Assembly (NCBI RefSeq): GCF_021018805.1
Contig: NC_086247.1
Coordinates: 120,887,094 to 120,951,093, forward strand
Direction: 5' to 3'
Origin: Prinia subflava
Lineage: Eukaryota > Chordata > Aves > Passeriformes > Cisticolidae
DNA length: 64,000 nucleotides
Made by a program: the position numbers and the translations under genes. Shown here one piece after another: positions 14,500 through 27,494 of this stretch (positions are counted from its first letter, which is position 1; every line of letters starts with the position of its first letter). Under the pieces are notes generated by a model that was not told the origin of the DNA, made no database searches, and saw only the letters and a list, made by a program, of their open reading frames with translations.

Positions 14500-16690
14500 C
14501 GTTTGTAAGAAACATAGTCTGGCTCTTAATACGTGTAATGGTACCATGTTTTTAGCTCACTGAATTTGAAATCTATCATAATTTTAACTCTTTTTTTCCT
14601 TCAGTAGCTCTGAAAATATTGCATTTATTTCCTATTATTTAAATATTAATTTGTTTTTCCCTTCCCAAGAATAATGCTTTAGATATGTTTTTACTGAGCT
14701 CCATTTGTTTAATTTAGAGTGAAGACTATTTTGAATTCAGATACTGGTCTCCCAAGCACCTGAAAGATCTCCCATCCCCATTCCTCACTGTCACCTGTCA
14801 ATTTTGTAAGTCTGTTCTCTGTTCCAATACCCATATCATCCATAAGTAGAAAGCAGATATGCAAGATCTTCTGGTGAGATCACATTTAAACTATTACCCA
14901 TGTGTGTCACAAAACTGTGTGTCTGCAATTTTTTTGTGTGCACTCTATTGGACAGTGATTTTACTTGCACTTAACCAGTTAAGATTTGGATGTCACAAAG
15001 GGTCATGCCAGAACCCTTGCTAAGGTAAAGATACAGCATATTGAATGTTATGAATGTGGGAAATGAAAGAAACCAATCTGACTTGGTGTGATTTGGTTAT
15101 AATTTTTAACACTTTTTCCTCAAAATGTTTTTAAGTATATTTTACAGGGAGTTGTTGGAGTCTCTTTCTGGGTGTCAAAGGTAGGGCGGCTATTCTATAA
15201 TTCCTTTCTTCCCTTTCAACAGACAGGTATTGTACTATACTTAAATTTATACTTATATTTATACTTACATTTGTATCTATTCTCTTCTATCCCAAACTGC
15301 CCCCTTGTTCCTCAGGCCAAACCCACTCTGAGGCAAGTTCTAATGGCTCAGATATTACTGTGACTTGTTCCTTCAGCACCTCTGGTGAATGTGGTCAGGC
15401 CTTGAATATTGCTTTAGCTAAGCATTTCTAACTGTTCTCTGACCCTGTATTTTTTTGTTTAAACTAATTTTATTAGACATTGTGCATAAAAAGCTTCTTT
15501 AGTGAAGACTGAGGTAAGGGATATTTTGGCCTCTGTTGTGCAGTCTGTTATTTGCTCTCTCTGCTCTATAGGTGTATTTCTTTCCTCATCAAATGGTCTG
15601 GTAACATTTTCTGGCTGCCTTTTATGCCTCCTACTATTTGTAACTCTTTGTATGCCCAAATGTTTTGCTTTGTCCTTGTGTATTATACAGTCAGATATAG
15701 AGAGGTGTCCTGGTTTTCCAGGATTTCAATGGGACTTTCATTTCCAGGTGCCTAAAGAGTACCTTAGAATACAATAGCAACCTGCAATTGTGCTTTCTTT
15801 TCCTTTTGTATCTGAACAGCTTGTTGAAGAAACTTTAATATTTTTTTCCTGTATCTACCAGTGGTCTCCTACCCTTTTGTCCTTTCAATTATCTTCTCAA
15901 GAGGCCTCCACACCAGCTTATTAATTTTTAGAAATCTGCTCTTATGTAGTTCACCCTTAATAGTAAGCTATTCCTAAAATAGTGGTCTGTCTTTTCACAC
16001 TTGCTTTCTTTCACCCAGATTACCTTCCACCCTTTTAAGCAACCCCTCATTATTAGCTGAATCATATTCAATTTAGCTGTGTCCTCAAACATTTTGTCTC
16101 TTCACACCACACCTTCTGAGGGAAAACCTGCCCTCAGTGTATTCCAAGACCCTGACAGCTGTCTGTGTCCTCCTCCATTGCTTTTCAAAGGACATGATGC
16201 TATTTGAAGTACCTTGTAGAGACAAGGTGACTCTTGAACATCTCTGAGTTGCTCAAGCAACAAGATCCTCATGTATTACTTCTTCTCCATGACTTAGTTT
16301 CTACAAAACACATCCAACAAGACATACATCTTTTTTTTTCCTTCCTCATTTTTCATTTAAAGGCAGTCAAGAAGCCAGCTTCTTAGCTCTCACTGAAAGG
16401 GAAAGCAAGTATTCATGTCTAAATGCCTTTTTTTCTTGGAAAAAACAAAACAAAACAAACACCTCTATCTGTGTCCCTATTCCAGATCCTTGATTTGTTC
16501 CATCAGGACTTCGTGGCCCCTATGATATCTCAGATTTGTGCATATGAAGACTGTGAGTGTTCCTCTTTACTCAACATTTTCTTGATATTACACATAGCTA
16601 TTTTGGGTATCCAGCTGTTTGCCCCATCACTCACTCTCTGGTCTTTCTTGTGCTTTTTGCTAACCATTTCCCTGTGGAGATTGTTAACAA
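14500..16690 (-). mobile_element. Ancient CR1-family LINE, ORF2-derived interior
   Basis: On the minus strand a second, longer diverged CR1/L3-type copy is visible. Recognisable blocks (plus-strand text, in order) include the stretch around 14790-14860 (TTTTGTAAGTCTGTTCTCTG), about 15007-15100 (GCCAGAACCCTTGCTAAGGT, then an AAAGAAACCAATCTGACTTG block) and 15338-15400 (CTAATGGCTCAGATATTACT, then the AGGCCTTGAATATTGC part). Around 15590-15680 and 16490-16600 fainter matches continue. These are in the order expected for the reverse complement of the reverse-transcriptase and 3' region of sauropsid CR1 elements. The frame is destroyed by stops and indels. The copy overlaps the 8.8-10.0 kb copy in element coordinates, so they are two separate insertions. 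Confidence 0.6.
15237..15282 (+). repeat. Imperfect 12-bp tandem repeat (TTATACTTATAT-like)
   Basis: Three to four imperfect 12-bp units (TTATACTTATAT / TTATACTTACAT / TTGTATC) lie inside the old CR1 copy. They produce an alternating Leu-Tyr reading frame that is a repeat artefact. Confidence 0.6.
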
Positions 16691-16699
16691 AGTACTAAT

Positions 16700-18420
16700 T
16701 ACTGCCAAGTGAAGGGTATAGTGGTGGCTTTGTGATGCAGATACTGGTCAGCCAGGAACTTGACTGAGACTACAAAACTGCTGTAATTCCCATTTATCTC
16801 TGGACAGACTCCAGACTGTAGTAGCTTTCAGTCTCTGCCAACCTGGTTTGGAGTAGGTTCCCTGTGTGTGATTTCACATGTCTGTCAGCCAAATCAGAAA
16901 GCAAGTCCAGAAATCTAGTACTCAGAGGGTGTTTGGTACCCGTGGGAGCTGTCTGGGTCAGGAAACCAATGACTGGTTTATAACAGATTGGGGAAAAAAA
17001 TAAAAAGAAAAGGGTCGAAATGGCATGGCTAGCATTTTAGCTACAAAAATACAAAGACAACTGTAATTAAATGAAAATTACCGATGTAAACCAGAAAGTT
17101 GATTTGTTTTGTTTTGGGTTTTTGGTTTTGTTTTTTTTTTTTTTTGCAAATGTTGCCTGACAGTCTTAATAAAGATTAAAGCTGAGCTGGAATTGTTCAT
17201 ACCAAATGAGGAGAGTTGCAGCTGCCTGTGATGTGTGACATGGTTGTCAATGAAGTGTCACGTTGTTGGTTTTACAGTGCCCACAATGTGCAGCCAAGGT
17301 GGAAGTCACAGCTGGAGGAGCTGCCACTGAGAGGAATTTCACTCCCTTGATCACAGGTCTCTTAGAGCCCTGCCCTGTACACATCTATATATACACACAT
17401 CTTTCCTTTGTATGCCCCAGATATAACTTTTTCATTATTTAATTCAACATAATGAATAATTAATATGCTATAATTAATGACATAATAATATACTCCATAC
17501 ACTTTAAGGAGGAAAATGCTAAAGTTCATTGGAACACTGTCAGTTGTTATAAACGACAAATAGGCAACAAACCCAAAAGTCCTATTTGGTGTTCATGTGA
17601 GTTACTTTCTAACTGGATTTTGTATGTGCACCAACTTCTCTATTCCTGATTAATGGGAATGTTTGTACATTTCAGATGGAGACAGATTTGTGCTCATCTA
17701 CTGCTTTATAGATGTTGCAAGAAGATGAGCAGGAATCCCATCCTGCACCAGACAGCTAGAATGTTCTGAATGACATTTTCAGAAGACAAATGAGTGACAA
17801 GTCCTATTTGTTTTCATTTAACACAGCAGGTCAGTCAAAATCACACATAAAATACCATTATGAATAATGACAAATAATAATCCATATTTGCCAAGTGTAA
17901 GAGAAAAAACAGTTTAAGCACTCCCTGTTCAACAAATCCCTCCCACTAAATTCTACCTTCTCAAAAATCTGAAGCCTATAAAAAACCCTTGCAAAAATGT
18001 TGGGATTTAGTGCACCAAAGCAAAGCAATAGTCATGAGCGCTTCACCTAAGAATGACCTGTCCTAAGCCTATAGCTAAGCATATCCAGGAAGCATTTGCT
18101 TCTGAATCCCAGTTTATCTCAGCTGCTGGGTAAAACCACAGGGACTAGTTTTTGAGATACTTGTGGCAAAGCCAGAATTATAAAATAACTCACATCCAAG
18201 CCTTGAACTGCACCTGGACAGAAGTGGGAACTAGCAGTGTTTACAGAGCTGTGTGTTCCTTGAACACACAAGTACAGAGGGCTATAACTTGATAATTTAG
18301 GCTTTAAATGGACTTCAACACCTGAGATGCCCTCCAAAGCAGCTCATCCACCCCAGAGCCTGAGCAGCTCAGACCAGGATGCCAGATCCATGTCTTTAGC
18401 AAATGAACAGAACAAGCCTC
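16700..18420. other. Intergenic DNA, nothing recognised
   Basis: AT-rich unique sequence. A T17 run near 17128-17145 and an AATTAAT-rich patch near 17440-17500 are the only low-complexity features. No ORF, RNA gene or transposon was recognised. Confidence 0.5.
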
Positions 18421-18429
18421 TTTTTTTGT

Positions 18430-18725
18430 TCTCTCTGGTATTTTATTCAAGCTAATGTCTAATTAGAACTGCAATTTTGGTGTGCTCTTTGCTGCTGCTA
18501 TGACAATTCCTAAAAGCATTTTGTGAACATCAGTTGTGTGTGATAGCTCTGCAATGAGCTCCTCAGCTATTGAAGGGGAAGAGAGGGACAACATGAGCCC
18601 TGTTTTATTATTGCACAGTACAGATAATGATACACTAACCATATTAAAAGGAGCTTTGTAATTATTGGCTCAGGAGCTCTTGTGGTTATTTTACATTTAA
18701 CCCACATAGCAATTTGGTGTCTGCT
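18430..18725. other. Candidate conserved non-coding element (homeobox-like motif cluster)
   Basis: This 300-bp stretch is free of repeats and dense in balanced AT-rich motifs typical of developmental enhancers: a TAATTAG homeodomain core near 18460, a TATTATTGCACAG block and GATAATGATAC near 18606-18635, and TTTGTAATTATTGG near 18655. It cannot be shown to be conserved without alignment. It is listed because it stands out from its neighbours in texture, and the assignment is a guess. Confidence 0.2.
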
Positions 18726-20690
18726 GGCACATGGTGTCCATATGGAGGGCAGAAAGCATTACTGCCTACCACAGGAGAACATAATCTGCAGAGCGGAGGC
18801 ATAGCCATGTGCTAAACAAAGTTCCACCCACATCATAAATTGGTCATTCTGCCACATCACAAGCTGCAAGAAAAAAAAAGTCACATAAATCTGCCCTGAG
18901 ACTCTACAGGACTTCAGTCAGAGACTGTCTTCTGTGCAGCCCATGAATGCACAGCTGATGCTTTATATTAACAGGCAATAGTCATATATCTGCTACCAAT
19001 GCATTTTGTCACGTAGTACTGCTACATATTTTTGGAGCAGTGTTGAAAAGCACAGAGTCTATTTCCCCCTATGAAAAATGTTAATTAGACAAGTTATTTC
19101 CTGATTAAGATGGGCAAAGAATCCATGGAAATTTATGAAATATGAAGATCCATAGTGACTATTTGTAATCACATCTTTTCACCTGTTTTCTTTGGGAATC
19201 AAAGTTTAAAAATCGCTGAAGAAATGTTATATACATATATTTTATATAATATGTAACTTTGTGTTGATTTTTCTATATTATTGCACACAAAAATATTTCT
19301 ATGGACAAAACACACTTGCCTGTCCATCTCCATAAATGTGTTTTTATTTATGTATGTGTGCATGCTTGTCTGCTGGTGTGTTTGTTGAGAAGGGATGCTG
19401 CAGAATTTTGTCCAGGTCCTACAAGTTTACCAACATTTGGGCAAGTTTTATTATCCCTTTTTTGGGAGTAGACTGAAAAGAAGACAAAAAAAAATTAATT
19501 TGAAACTAAATTTCAATCTGTCTTGCTGATCCTGTACTGCAGTATAGCATAAACAGCAAGGGAACTTAAACACATGGAAGAGGGGATTTTGTTTGCATTG
19601 CCTAAACAAATATTTTTTAGTATATAAAAATAGGTGGAACAGGAAGATAGGCAGGACCAATGTAGAAGAAAAGCATGTTTGTGCCCAATTCACCGGAGAG
19701 ATTGTTAAAGAACATTTTATCATAATGAAAATATTACCCTTGGAATGCCAACAAGATCAATGTCAATTCAAGTTGCCCACTCCTTTTGCTTCTAGTCACT
19801 AAAGTTAGACTTGTCCTAGAGTTATTGTGACTAGATGATTTTTTTATTTCAGAAAATGTTCTCTTTCATTCACGAATCAATAGCTCTTTGCTAGTCCTGG
19901 CTTTGCTGCTTGTACTTCTCTGTCGGCCCTTGCTAAGGGCTGTTGCTAAGGGCCAGAGGAAGTGTCTTGTTGCATTCTGCTGAGAAATTGGGGAGGAAAG
20001 GCACATTTCTGTGAGGTGCAAATGAAGCACTTTGCCCACTGCTGTCCTGCAACATAGGAAATATGATTCTAGCTGGAACAAGCCGCTCATGATTAGGATC
20101 ACCCTGTGTTTCAGAATTTTGACAGCCTATTCCTAATCTCATAAAATTAGGAGAGTGCCATGGTGGGATATAAAGAGAAATATTTTTCTTACAGTAAAGG
20201 ACTCCAAGCAATCTGTTTCAAAAGGAAACTTTTATAAGGACTGCCTCCTTCACTTGATGAAACTAACAAAATTTTTTCTGTGGATTTCAATGAAAAAACC
20301 CCTTCAGTCAAACAGCTTCTAATGCCTTTATTTGAAAGCAGCTGTGTGAAGTACATATAAATTTACTAAAAGTTTTATAGACAACAAACTAACAAGCCTA
20401 ATGAAATTCTTCATTTAATGATATGGAATTTGGCTAGAGGAAACAGAAACATCCAGACCCACAAAATATGCCTCATTTACTTTCTGATGTATTTAATTTT
20501 AAATACACTGTTCAGTTATTCAGATTATTTATTTTAATACATTTCTTGGTGTGTTGTACAGCAAGCTTTGACAAAATCATACACTTTTCAAAAAGTGACG
20601 TACTCATATTGTGACTTACTGTGCCTAGGAGGTCCTGCACAGCAATTACACCACTCCTTCAAGTGACTCTATTAATATCTGATGACTGCA
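18726..20690. other. Intergenic DNA, nothing recognised
   Basis: Unique AT-rich sequence with several small ORFs (up to 92 aa) lacking recognisable motifs. An AT-rich patch at 19225-19300 is the only low-complexity feature. Confidence 0.5.
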
Positions 20691-20699
20691 TCAATTAGT

Positions 20700-20960
20700 A
20701 GTTTTACTGCTGTTACCCTCCAGCATGGAAGAAATACAGCTCTTGGGGGCACTGCATGCAGGGGAACCTGCACTATCCAGGTTTCTCATGCAAGTGAGCT
20801 TGGGATCTAAGAGCCTGCTTTATCGAGGTCACATGTGCATTGATAAAGAGCCACAGTCGGCGCTATATGATCAACATAAATATGAATACATAATCCAGTT
20901 GCGTCAGGCAAGCACGTGAGGTTGCATCTGCTCTAGCCTATCCAAAGGCTGAAGGCTTTT
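20700..20960. other. Candidate conserved non-coding element with E-box
   Basis: A repeat-free stretch with a palindromic CACATGTG E-box at about 20830, two near-repeats of TTTATCGAGG / TTGATAAAGAG around it, and an ATAAATATGAATACATAATC block near 20875. The motif density suggests a regulatory element in a gene-poor region, but conservation cannot be judged here. Confidence 0.2.
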
Positions 20961-22540
20961 TGACTCTGCCTACTGCCTGCAGGTTACAGTGCTAATGAGC
21001 CTGTCTTGTCTCCTCTGAACAATCTGTGCTGGAGCTGGAATATATTTCCTGTGGTTCATCAGAAGAACTGGCAAGCAAACAAGGCTGACAGATGTAGTTC
21101 AGACTTGTGAGGATTTCCTGGTAAGATTGTTTTTTGCCTGTTCAACTAATTATGAAAGTAATGGTAGAGATGAATATCCATTTCCCTTTGTTTGCAGTTG
21201 CAAAAGTTTGGCATTCACTGACATTTCCTGATGGTGTAGAAAAGCCAGAAGAAAAATGGATTGTTGTAATGGTTTGGCCTGAAGATTCTCACCGTGGACC
21301 TAAAGTGGATGGTTATTTGGATTGTATGTCCTGCAAGGTGAAAGCCATAAATCAGATCTGAGCAGAAGTGAAAGTCTAAGCGATTGTCAATGTTTTGAAA
21401 TTAAGAATCATTCTTCAAACTTCAAACTTCATTTCATCTCTTTAAGAACTGGACAGGACAAAGATACTTTCCCTGCTTCGGATTAAGGAAATACTGAAAG
21501 GGGGAACTTTTGAACTGTATTCTTCAGAAATTCCCAGGAGGTGGGATGAGTACACGTCTTCCTCCAAGACTGCTAATGAAAAGCCATAGTGTTCTGGAGG
21601 AGGTACAGATGGCCTCTGAAGGATGGTTGTATGATGCTTCATTCAGTGGGATTCCGACTCATCCTACCCAGCCTGCTACCTCAGAGACAGAAGCTGATGT
21701 TTTAAATATGATCGTGGAGCTGAGTACCTTCTGGAGCAGTCACGCTGCATCTTGGATGGATACCAAAGCTGCCGAGCGTTCAGCACTGCGACAGTCTCCA
21801 AGGGAGCTGGAAATGCATGACCCAGGAAGACCCACAGCTCCAGAATTCACCAGGAAGCATCACATCTCTTTCATCCCCAGCTAACTAAAACCTTTCCATT
21901 AGAGCGGGTTTTTCCTAATCAAATACCTTTGTGTAAAAGATCGTTTGAGAATTTGTGATTTATGTGTTTAAGGAGACTGAAGAAAGGGATCTGCTGCTAA
22001 ACATTGTGTTTTTTTACCCTGAATAACCATACCTTCCCCAAATTCTTGCTTTGATGTACATAATAGAAATTAAATTGAAGTGGTAGAGATATTATGATTT
22101 TTAATGTTCACTGGATATAATTTTTTATGCTTGTTCCTTGAGGGGTAAGCTGTGGTCAAGACCCTAAAAATTAAGGAAGAACTAAAAAAATAGAAGAGAT
22201 TTGTCAGGAAAATGGTTTGGAGGAAGATAAGAAAAACTCTTGCACAACACAATTGTCACATACGTTTTTTCCACCACCTTCTATCTTCTTTGGTTATTCA
22301 GTATGTAAGAATAGTTTTCATTTCCCAAATGCTTACAGAACTTTTCTACAAGACTAGTATCTGTAAATGACATTATTTTTATCCAGAAAAAATGTGTGTG
22401 CAGGCTGGACGGGGTTACGTTTTTAATGTTCTTTGCACATTCAACTAGTCTGGATTTGCAAGTTGCATTACCAGCATTTATTCATTAAATCTTGCCATAT
22501 GAATTCTTTTCCTCAGCCTTGCTCACCAATTGAGATTTGC
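20961..22540. other. Intergenic DNA with ORFs of uncertain meaning
   Basis: Frames of 75 aa (21134-21361 plus) and 124 aa (21510-21884 plus) occur close together, but neither resembles a family I know. Neither has strong splice signals that would join them. I treat them as chance ORFs. No repeat was recognised. Confidence 0.4.
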
Positions 22541-22544
22541 TAGG

Positions 22545-22770
22545 TTTGAGGAGCTCAGGGTTGGATATTAGAACAAGGTTGGGCACTGGAACAGGCTCCT
22601 CAGGGGAATGGTCACCAGCTAGTTAGCCCAGCCTGACAGAATTTAAGAAGCATTTGGAAAATGCTCTCAGCATGTGGTGTGACTCGTGGGATGTCCTGTA
22701 CAGAACCAGGAGCTGGAGCCCATGGTCTTTGTGGGTCCCTTTCAACACAGGACATTCTATGATTCTGTGA
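22545..22770 (+). mobile_element. CR1 LINE, 3'-end fragment
   Basis: A 5'-truncated CR1 tail. It begins near the GGTTGGATATTAGAACAAG block, continues through GGCACTGGAACAGGCTCCTC at about 22586, and ends in the diagnostic CR1 terminus ACATTCTATGATTCTGTGA at about 22753-22770, which carries the 8-bp microsatellite-like end. It is an untranslated tail only, with no coding capacity. Confidence 0.85.
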
Positions 22771-24985
22771 GAAAATGTAGAACTGAAACACTGAGGCCAA
22801 AGGCAGAGAAATGGCAGTGATGGTACCATGCCTTTACAGCTTTCACCACAGGAATATCCTATGCAAGCACTTTTCCATCACTATGAAAGCAACTGGCTCA
22901 TCTTGAACTGCCAATGTAGGGCAGATGGAAGAAGTAACTCACTTCATGATCATCCCAGCCATTTCTGCAAGAAGCATTTGACTACAGCCTGCATAGTTCT
23001 TATTCCAGTTATTTACCTTCTTTTCACACTGTTGCAGCCAGAAGATTGTTAAGTGCCTTTTTAGGGCAGGTTTGAATTTGGTGAGACTACTTACATAAGT
23101 AGCCGTGGGCCAGTTCGAGCTGTGTGACCCTTGGTTCCCATTTCTGGGACACACCGTTCAAGACACTTGGGCCTGTGTTACATCAATAACCTCTTGGCTG
23201 CTCCTTCTCAGTCCTGGTCCTGCAGACTCTTCTGACAAGCTTCAGCACAGTCCCCACTGAAGTTTTTATAAACTGAAAAAATTGTGGCTTGTGATGGATG
23301 GTACAGAATTCAGTTGTTTATTTCTCTCTGGCTGATTATCTTGTATCAGAGATTTCTACTGCTCGAAAAATGAAAGGTTAAATGCCTTCAAGTCTTTGTC
23401 CTAGATACTGCCATGTCACCTTGTTTGAACTCAACAGAGGACAATATGAGTATGCCTTTGTAAATGCCATTCCTATAATTCTCCCTTGCACGATTTTTTC
23501 TAAAAGACTCCAAAGTAAAGCTTGGTGGGAATTTTCCCACAGTCTATTTGTTTGTATGCAAAAATGCTGACTTGATGGAATGGAACCTTTTTGTGCAAAA
23601 TATTTGTTCCAGTAAGAAGGCTTCTCAGATTCAGAAGTGAATTTCTGGAAGAAAAACAAAAGGGAGAAAGACAAGCTTTCCACTCTTTTCCTGAAAGTAG
23701 ATGGCTGCTTAGTGCTCAGGCATTCCCTGGAGGAAATGGGGAAGAGAGGTTCAAACCCCACTGATTCAGGGTGTTAATCTCTTTCTGGGCCAGCTGTGCA
23801 AAGCTGAACATCATCAGACAGGGTATTCAAAAGGGGGTGTTCTTACTGGCTTCTGTCTTTTTATGCCTATTTGGCAGGTTTTTTTTTTTCAGAAAGGTTC
23901 TAATTTCATTTTAATGCTCAAGAAAAGCACATTTTGGAGTGACTATTCTTTCCCAAAATACTAATGCTTTGCAGATAGTGTCACACTAACCTGGCAGTGA
24001 TCGCCTCGCAGATCCACTCATAACTTCTTTAAAATGTGGATGACAGAGTCACTCTGTTTGGGATCTATAGTGTAAATGGAGCCCTTCTGACTCTCTGCAG
24101 GTTTTTTAGGAGACACCTAGGGTTTGATTCTGCAAATTTCTGACATATAAGCTTTAGCTACTTAACTAATGGAGCTATTCTTACACTTGATGCCAGCACA
24201 TTATGAATCGATAACAGTTTTATTAAAGTCAATAGAAAGATTCCTACTGACCTCGAATGAAAGTTCATTACATTATATCCTTGTATCTTCAAGTTTTGAT
24301 TTGATACTTGATTTTATTTTAGTAATGTTCATACAATACTAAAAATATATTTGTATCAGTGATGCATTGCTACAATTTCAGGAAGAAGGATCTACATTGT
24401 CTATTCCTTAGGGAGAGAATAGGAATTCAGGAAATCTGGATTCTTCTCTGACTTACTACTGACTTGGACTATCTATCACTATTTATTAACTTTACCAATT
24501 AATTTTATGATTCCAATATGCAAGGAAATTTAAGCACTGGGAAATAAAACATTTAGTAAAATATTGCATTACAATACTCATAACCTTAATTTACTCAATG
24601 GCAATTTCACAATTAGGACATTATAATGCAGTTTTAATGCACATTTATTATAGTAATGAAGACCAGAATTACACAGATATAACACAAATCATATTTAATC
24701 AAGAGCAATCTCAGTTAATATCCAACTAAGAACTGGAATAATATGGCACTGAGATTCTATGTATCATTTTTCTTCTATCAATAAGTAATGCTACAAATTG
24801 TCATAATATAAATTGTTTATATTTGTTTTAAAACATTTGGTAATATTGATTGATGTTTTAGGCTGGGTACTTATTGTACGAATACCATAAAAATTCTCCA
24901 ACTAATGAGAAAATTAATTTTCCATTCAGCATAACTCCAGTTTTCAATTAGCTTTAAATACTAATTCTTATAATGTACTAATTTA
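22771..24985. other. AT-rich intergenic DNA, nothing recognised
   Basis: Strongly AT-rich unique sequence, especially 24150-24980. No ORF above 127 aa and no family resemblance. No transposon was recognised. Confidence 0.5.
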
Positions 24986-24989
24986 TTCA

Positions 24990-25072
24990 AAATGAAAAAA
25001 AAAAACCCACACCAAAAAAAATCAACCAACCGAACGGAACAAACCAAAACAAAAACCAAAAAACCTCACCCC
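24990..25072. repeat. A/C-rich low-complexity tract
   Basis: A-runs interleaved with CCAACC, ACCAAAAC and CAAAAACC words over about 80 bp. It is low-complexity sequence of a kind seen several times in this window (also 54961-55075 and 63180-63235). Confidence 0.75.
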
Positions 25073-27250
25073 CAATTTATTATTTCACAAAGCTAGCAGA
25101 CGAAAACCCTTGAAAAACAGAGTCTTTAGTTCACAAAAGTAAATTCTATCACAAAATTCTCCCACTTCTTAAACAAACATTCTGTGAAATATTGTTCATC
25201 TTTACTTTACAAAACGTCACAGCTTGGTCCTCTATATCACGTACTTTTGTCTGTCTCACATAGTAACCACCTCCTTGAATCTTCTTAGTTGGAATCATGC
25301 TGCCAAAACAGATGGACTCTTAAATTAAAGTGCAAGACTAATTATTATTTCTTAATCTTCAGCTATGAGATTTATCTTCTGTTTTAAATTGGAATAATAC
25401 TTTCATTGTAGTTTATCATACTTGTACTGTGAAAAGCATTCTAGGATCAAGTAAAATATTATATCATAGCGGTTTTAATGTATTTTTACATTTTGTGTAA
25501 TTACAGTATTCTTTTTTAAACTATAGCTAAAATATTTTAGGACATATTGCATATTTTGAGGTATGTTTTTAAGAGTGGTGAGTGCATAGGTTTCCAGCAA
25601 CTGTTAATACTAAAACAAACACTTCTTCAGAACGGTGAAACATAGATGAGAGATCTGTGTTCAGTGACTGAAGATATCAACTTATTTCTGAGAAATCCTA
25701 GTGTTGTGTGCATTTGTAGGTAGCAGTATTTTACATTTGGAAGCTTTCTCCATGAGTCATGTCCTAAACCAGAGTTGTAACTGAAAGATGTTACTGCTCC
25801 AGCCCTGCGTGCCTCCCCGGCCTCGACTGCCAAATCAGTCTCCAATCAAGGATGTGAATGACGAAAGAATAAATAGCTTTGCCTTTTTTACCAAAAACGA
25901 GGGCCCCCGTAGCATCTTGAAATGTATTTTATATTCAGCACAAAGCATTGTAACATTCACAAAAATACAACTCTGCTGCCTGTTGTATAGATCTGTGCTC
26001 ACTGCTGCAGTGAGAGATTTTGGTGCACGAGAAATAGCCTCTAACAAAACCAGCAGATGAAATTATTAAGTAAAGATAAAACCGTATCAAGTGTCTGCTG
26101 AGCTGTGAAACAACAGTTAGCTTACACTAATCTTGACTCTGAGCCTGAGAATGCCGTGGTTTCTCATGTCATTTTATGAATTACTTTTGCTACATTTTAA
26201 GGCATGATGCAACGGTTTGAAAAGTGGAAAACGTATCATGGAGAACTTTCTGGCTGAAATCCCAGGTCTACTAACATCAGTGGGAGCTTTTACTCTGGTT
26301 TTGTGTCATACATTGGTTATTTCTCCTCCCTCGTTCTTTTCACTTATGCCTGTTTTATGCTACTCTTCGATACATGTCGCTATATTGGAGTTTGTTAAAG
26401 TGCTGCATGTTTCATTACATAATCAGAAGCCAAGTTTGCACCAAACGGCAGAACATTCTTTTTATTTGCAGAAACAAAAATTATTCATTTTCCCTCATGA
26501 CTGTTGTTTGGTAGATATATGATGGATAAAGGGTAAGAGGTGATTTACTGAGCTTTTAAAAAATGGATTGTATATCTGTGGCATGCTTTTTTGTGCATGT
26601 CACTTGCAGTATGTGACCTTCTGTTGGATATGACTTAAAAGTAACTGTGTGCTGTAAGTTAAACACCAGAACATAAACACCTACATTATACCTGAAGCAC
26701 GCAATGAAATAAGAAAACACATTTCCATTTTCTGAGTGACCTCAATCTCTGAATGAGGACCCCTGCACATTGCATTAGCCGGCTGGGCTCCATTGCACTG
26801 CCGCACACTCTGCTCAATCTACTGAAATATTGATTTTTTTTACAGAGCATACACACTGTCAAATCAATATTCCTGTACACACGGCTGAGTAGCAGACCAT
26901 AGCTGGGGCCTGCTCCATGGCCTAGCAGAGAAGATGTGTGTGGGGAGCAGGGACAGAGGGGCAGCAGGAAGATGGGAAGTACTGCTACCCATAGCAAGCT
27001 GCAGCAAGACAGAACAGGGCTGATGACCGAGCAGCACACTGAAGGTGCAGACAAGGATGGAGGAACATGTTTTTTAAACAGAACAGGAAGGCTCAGAAAA
27101 GGCTTGCCCTTTCTGTTTCTGCAGACAAAGGAGCTAAAGGAGGCAAAATCTAATTTCAAAGCATTTTTCAGTTTATTGCTCCTTCAGCTACTGAAATGAC
27201 AGCCATAAGTTTGGGTTAACAGGTATCACTGTGATCCCGCAGTGACGAGG
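25073..27250. other. Intergenic DNA left of the CpG island
   Basis: Unique sequence with a rising GC content toward the right. A 157-aa minus-strand frame at 26686-27159 shows no recognisable domain or start context. Nothing else was recognised. Confidence 0.45.
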
Positions 27251-27257
27251 ACCCCGT

Positions 27258-27494
27258 ACACACAGGAGCTCACGGCGCAGTGATGCTGCTGAGGGACAGG
27301 GCGGGCGCGTCTGTCTCCTCCCGTGAACACCGGCATGGGCACACAGCTCCCATCGGTGAAGGGTTCTCTTGGAACTGCTCCAGTGCCTCAAGTACACAAA
27401 GAGCATTTTTACTGTCGAGGCTTCCACGGCTGGAGGAGCCCTGCATCAGCGTTTCAAACTCTTCTGGTGTTAGCAGTGCCATCTGAGCCTAGTG
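27258..27494 (-). other. Possible small minus-strand exon divergent from the CpG island
   Basis: On the minus strand a pyrimidine-containing acceptor-like sequence (TCTTACTGTGCAG, just right of the exon) precedes a frame that starts at 27482 and reads about 70 codons (MALLTPEEFETLMQGSSS...) to 27270. At the end of the frame the sequence reads GCGCC then GTGAGC, a plausible 5' splice site that overlaps the TGA stop, so a spliced reading could continue. The first 40 residues have an ordinary soluble-protein composition; the rest is Cys/Pro/Ser rich. I do not recognise the protein, and the context around the ATG is weak (C at -3). It could equally be an exon of a non-coding divergent transcript or chance. 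Confidence 0.2.

Noticed and set aside
21134..21884. Two plus-strand ORFs considered as exons of one gene
   Set aside because: No recognised similarity, no strong splice signals connecting them, and no promoter nearby.
23095..23130. tRNA-like GTTCGAG word
   Set aside because: No A-box, cloverleaf arms or acceptor stem surround it.
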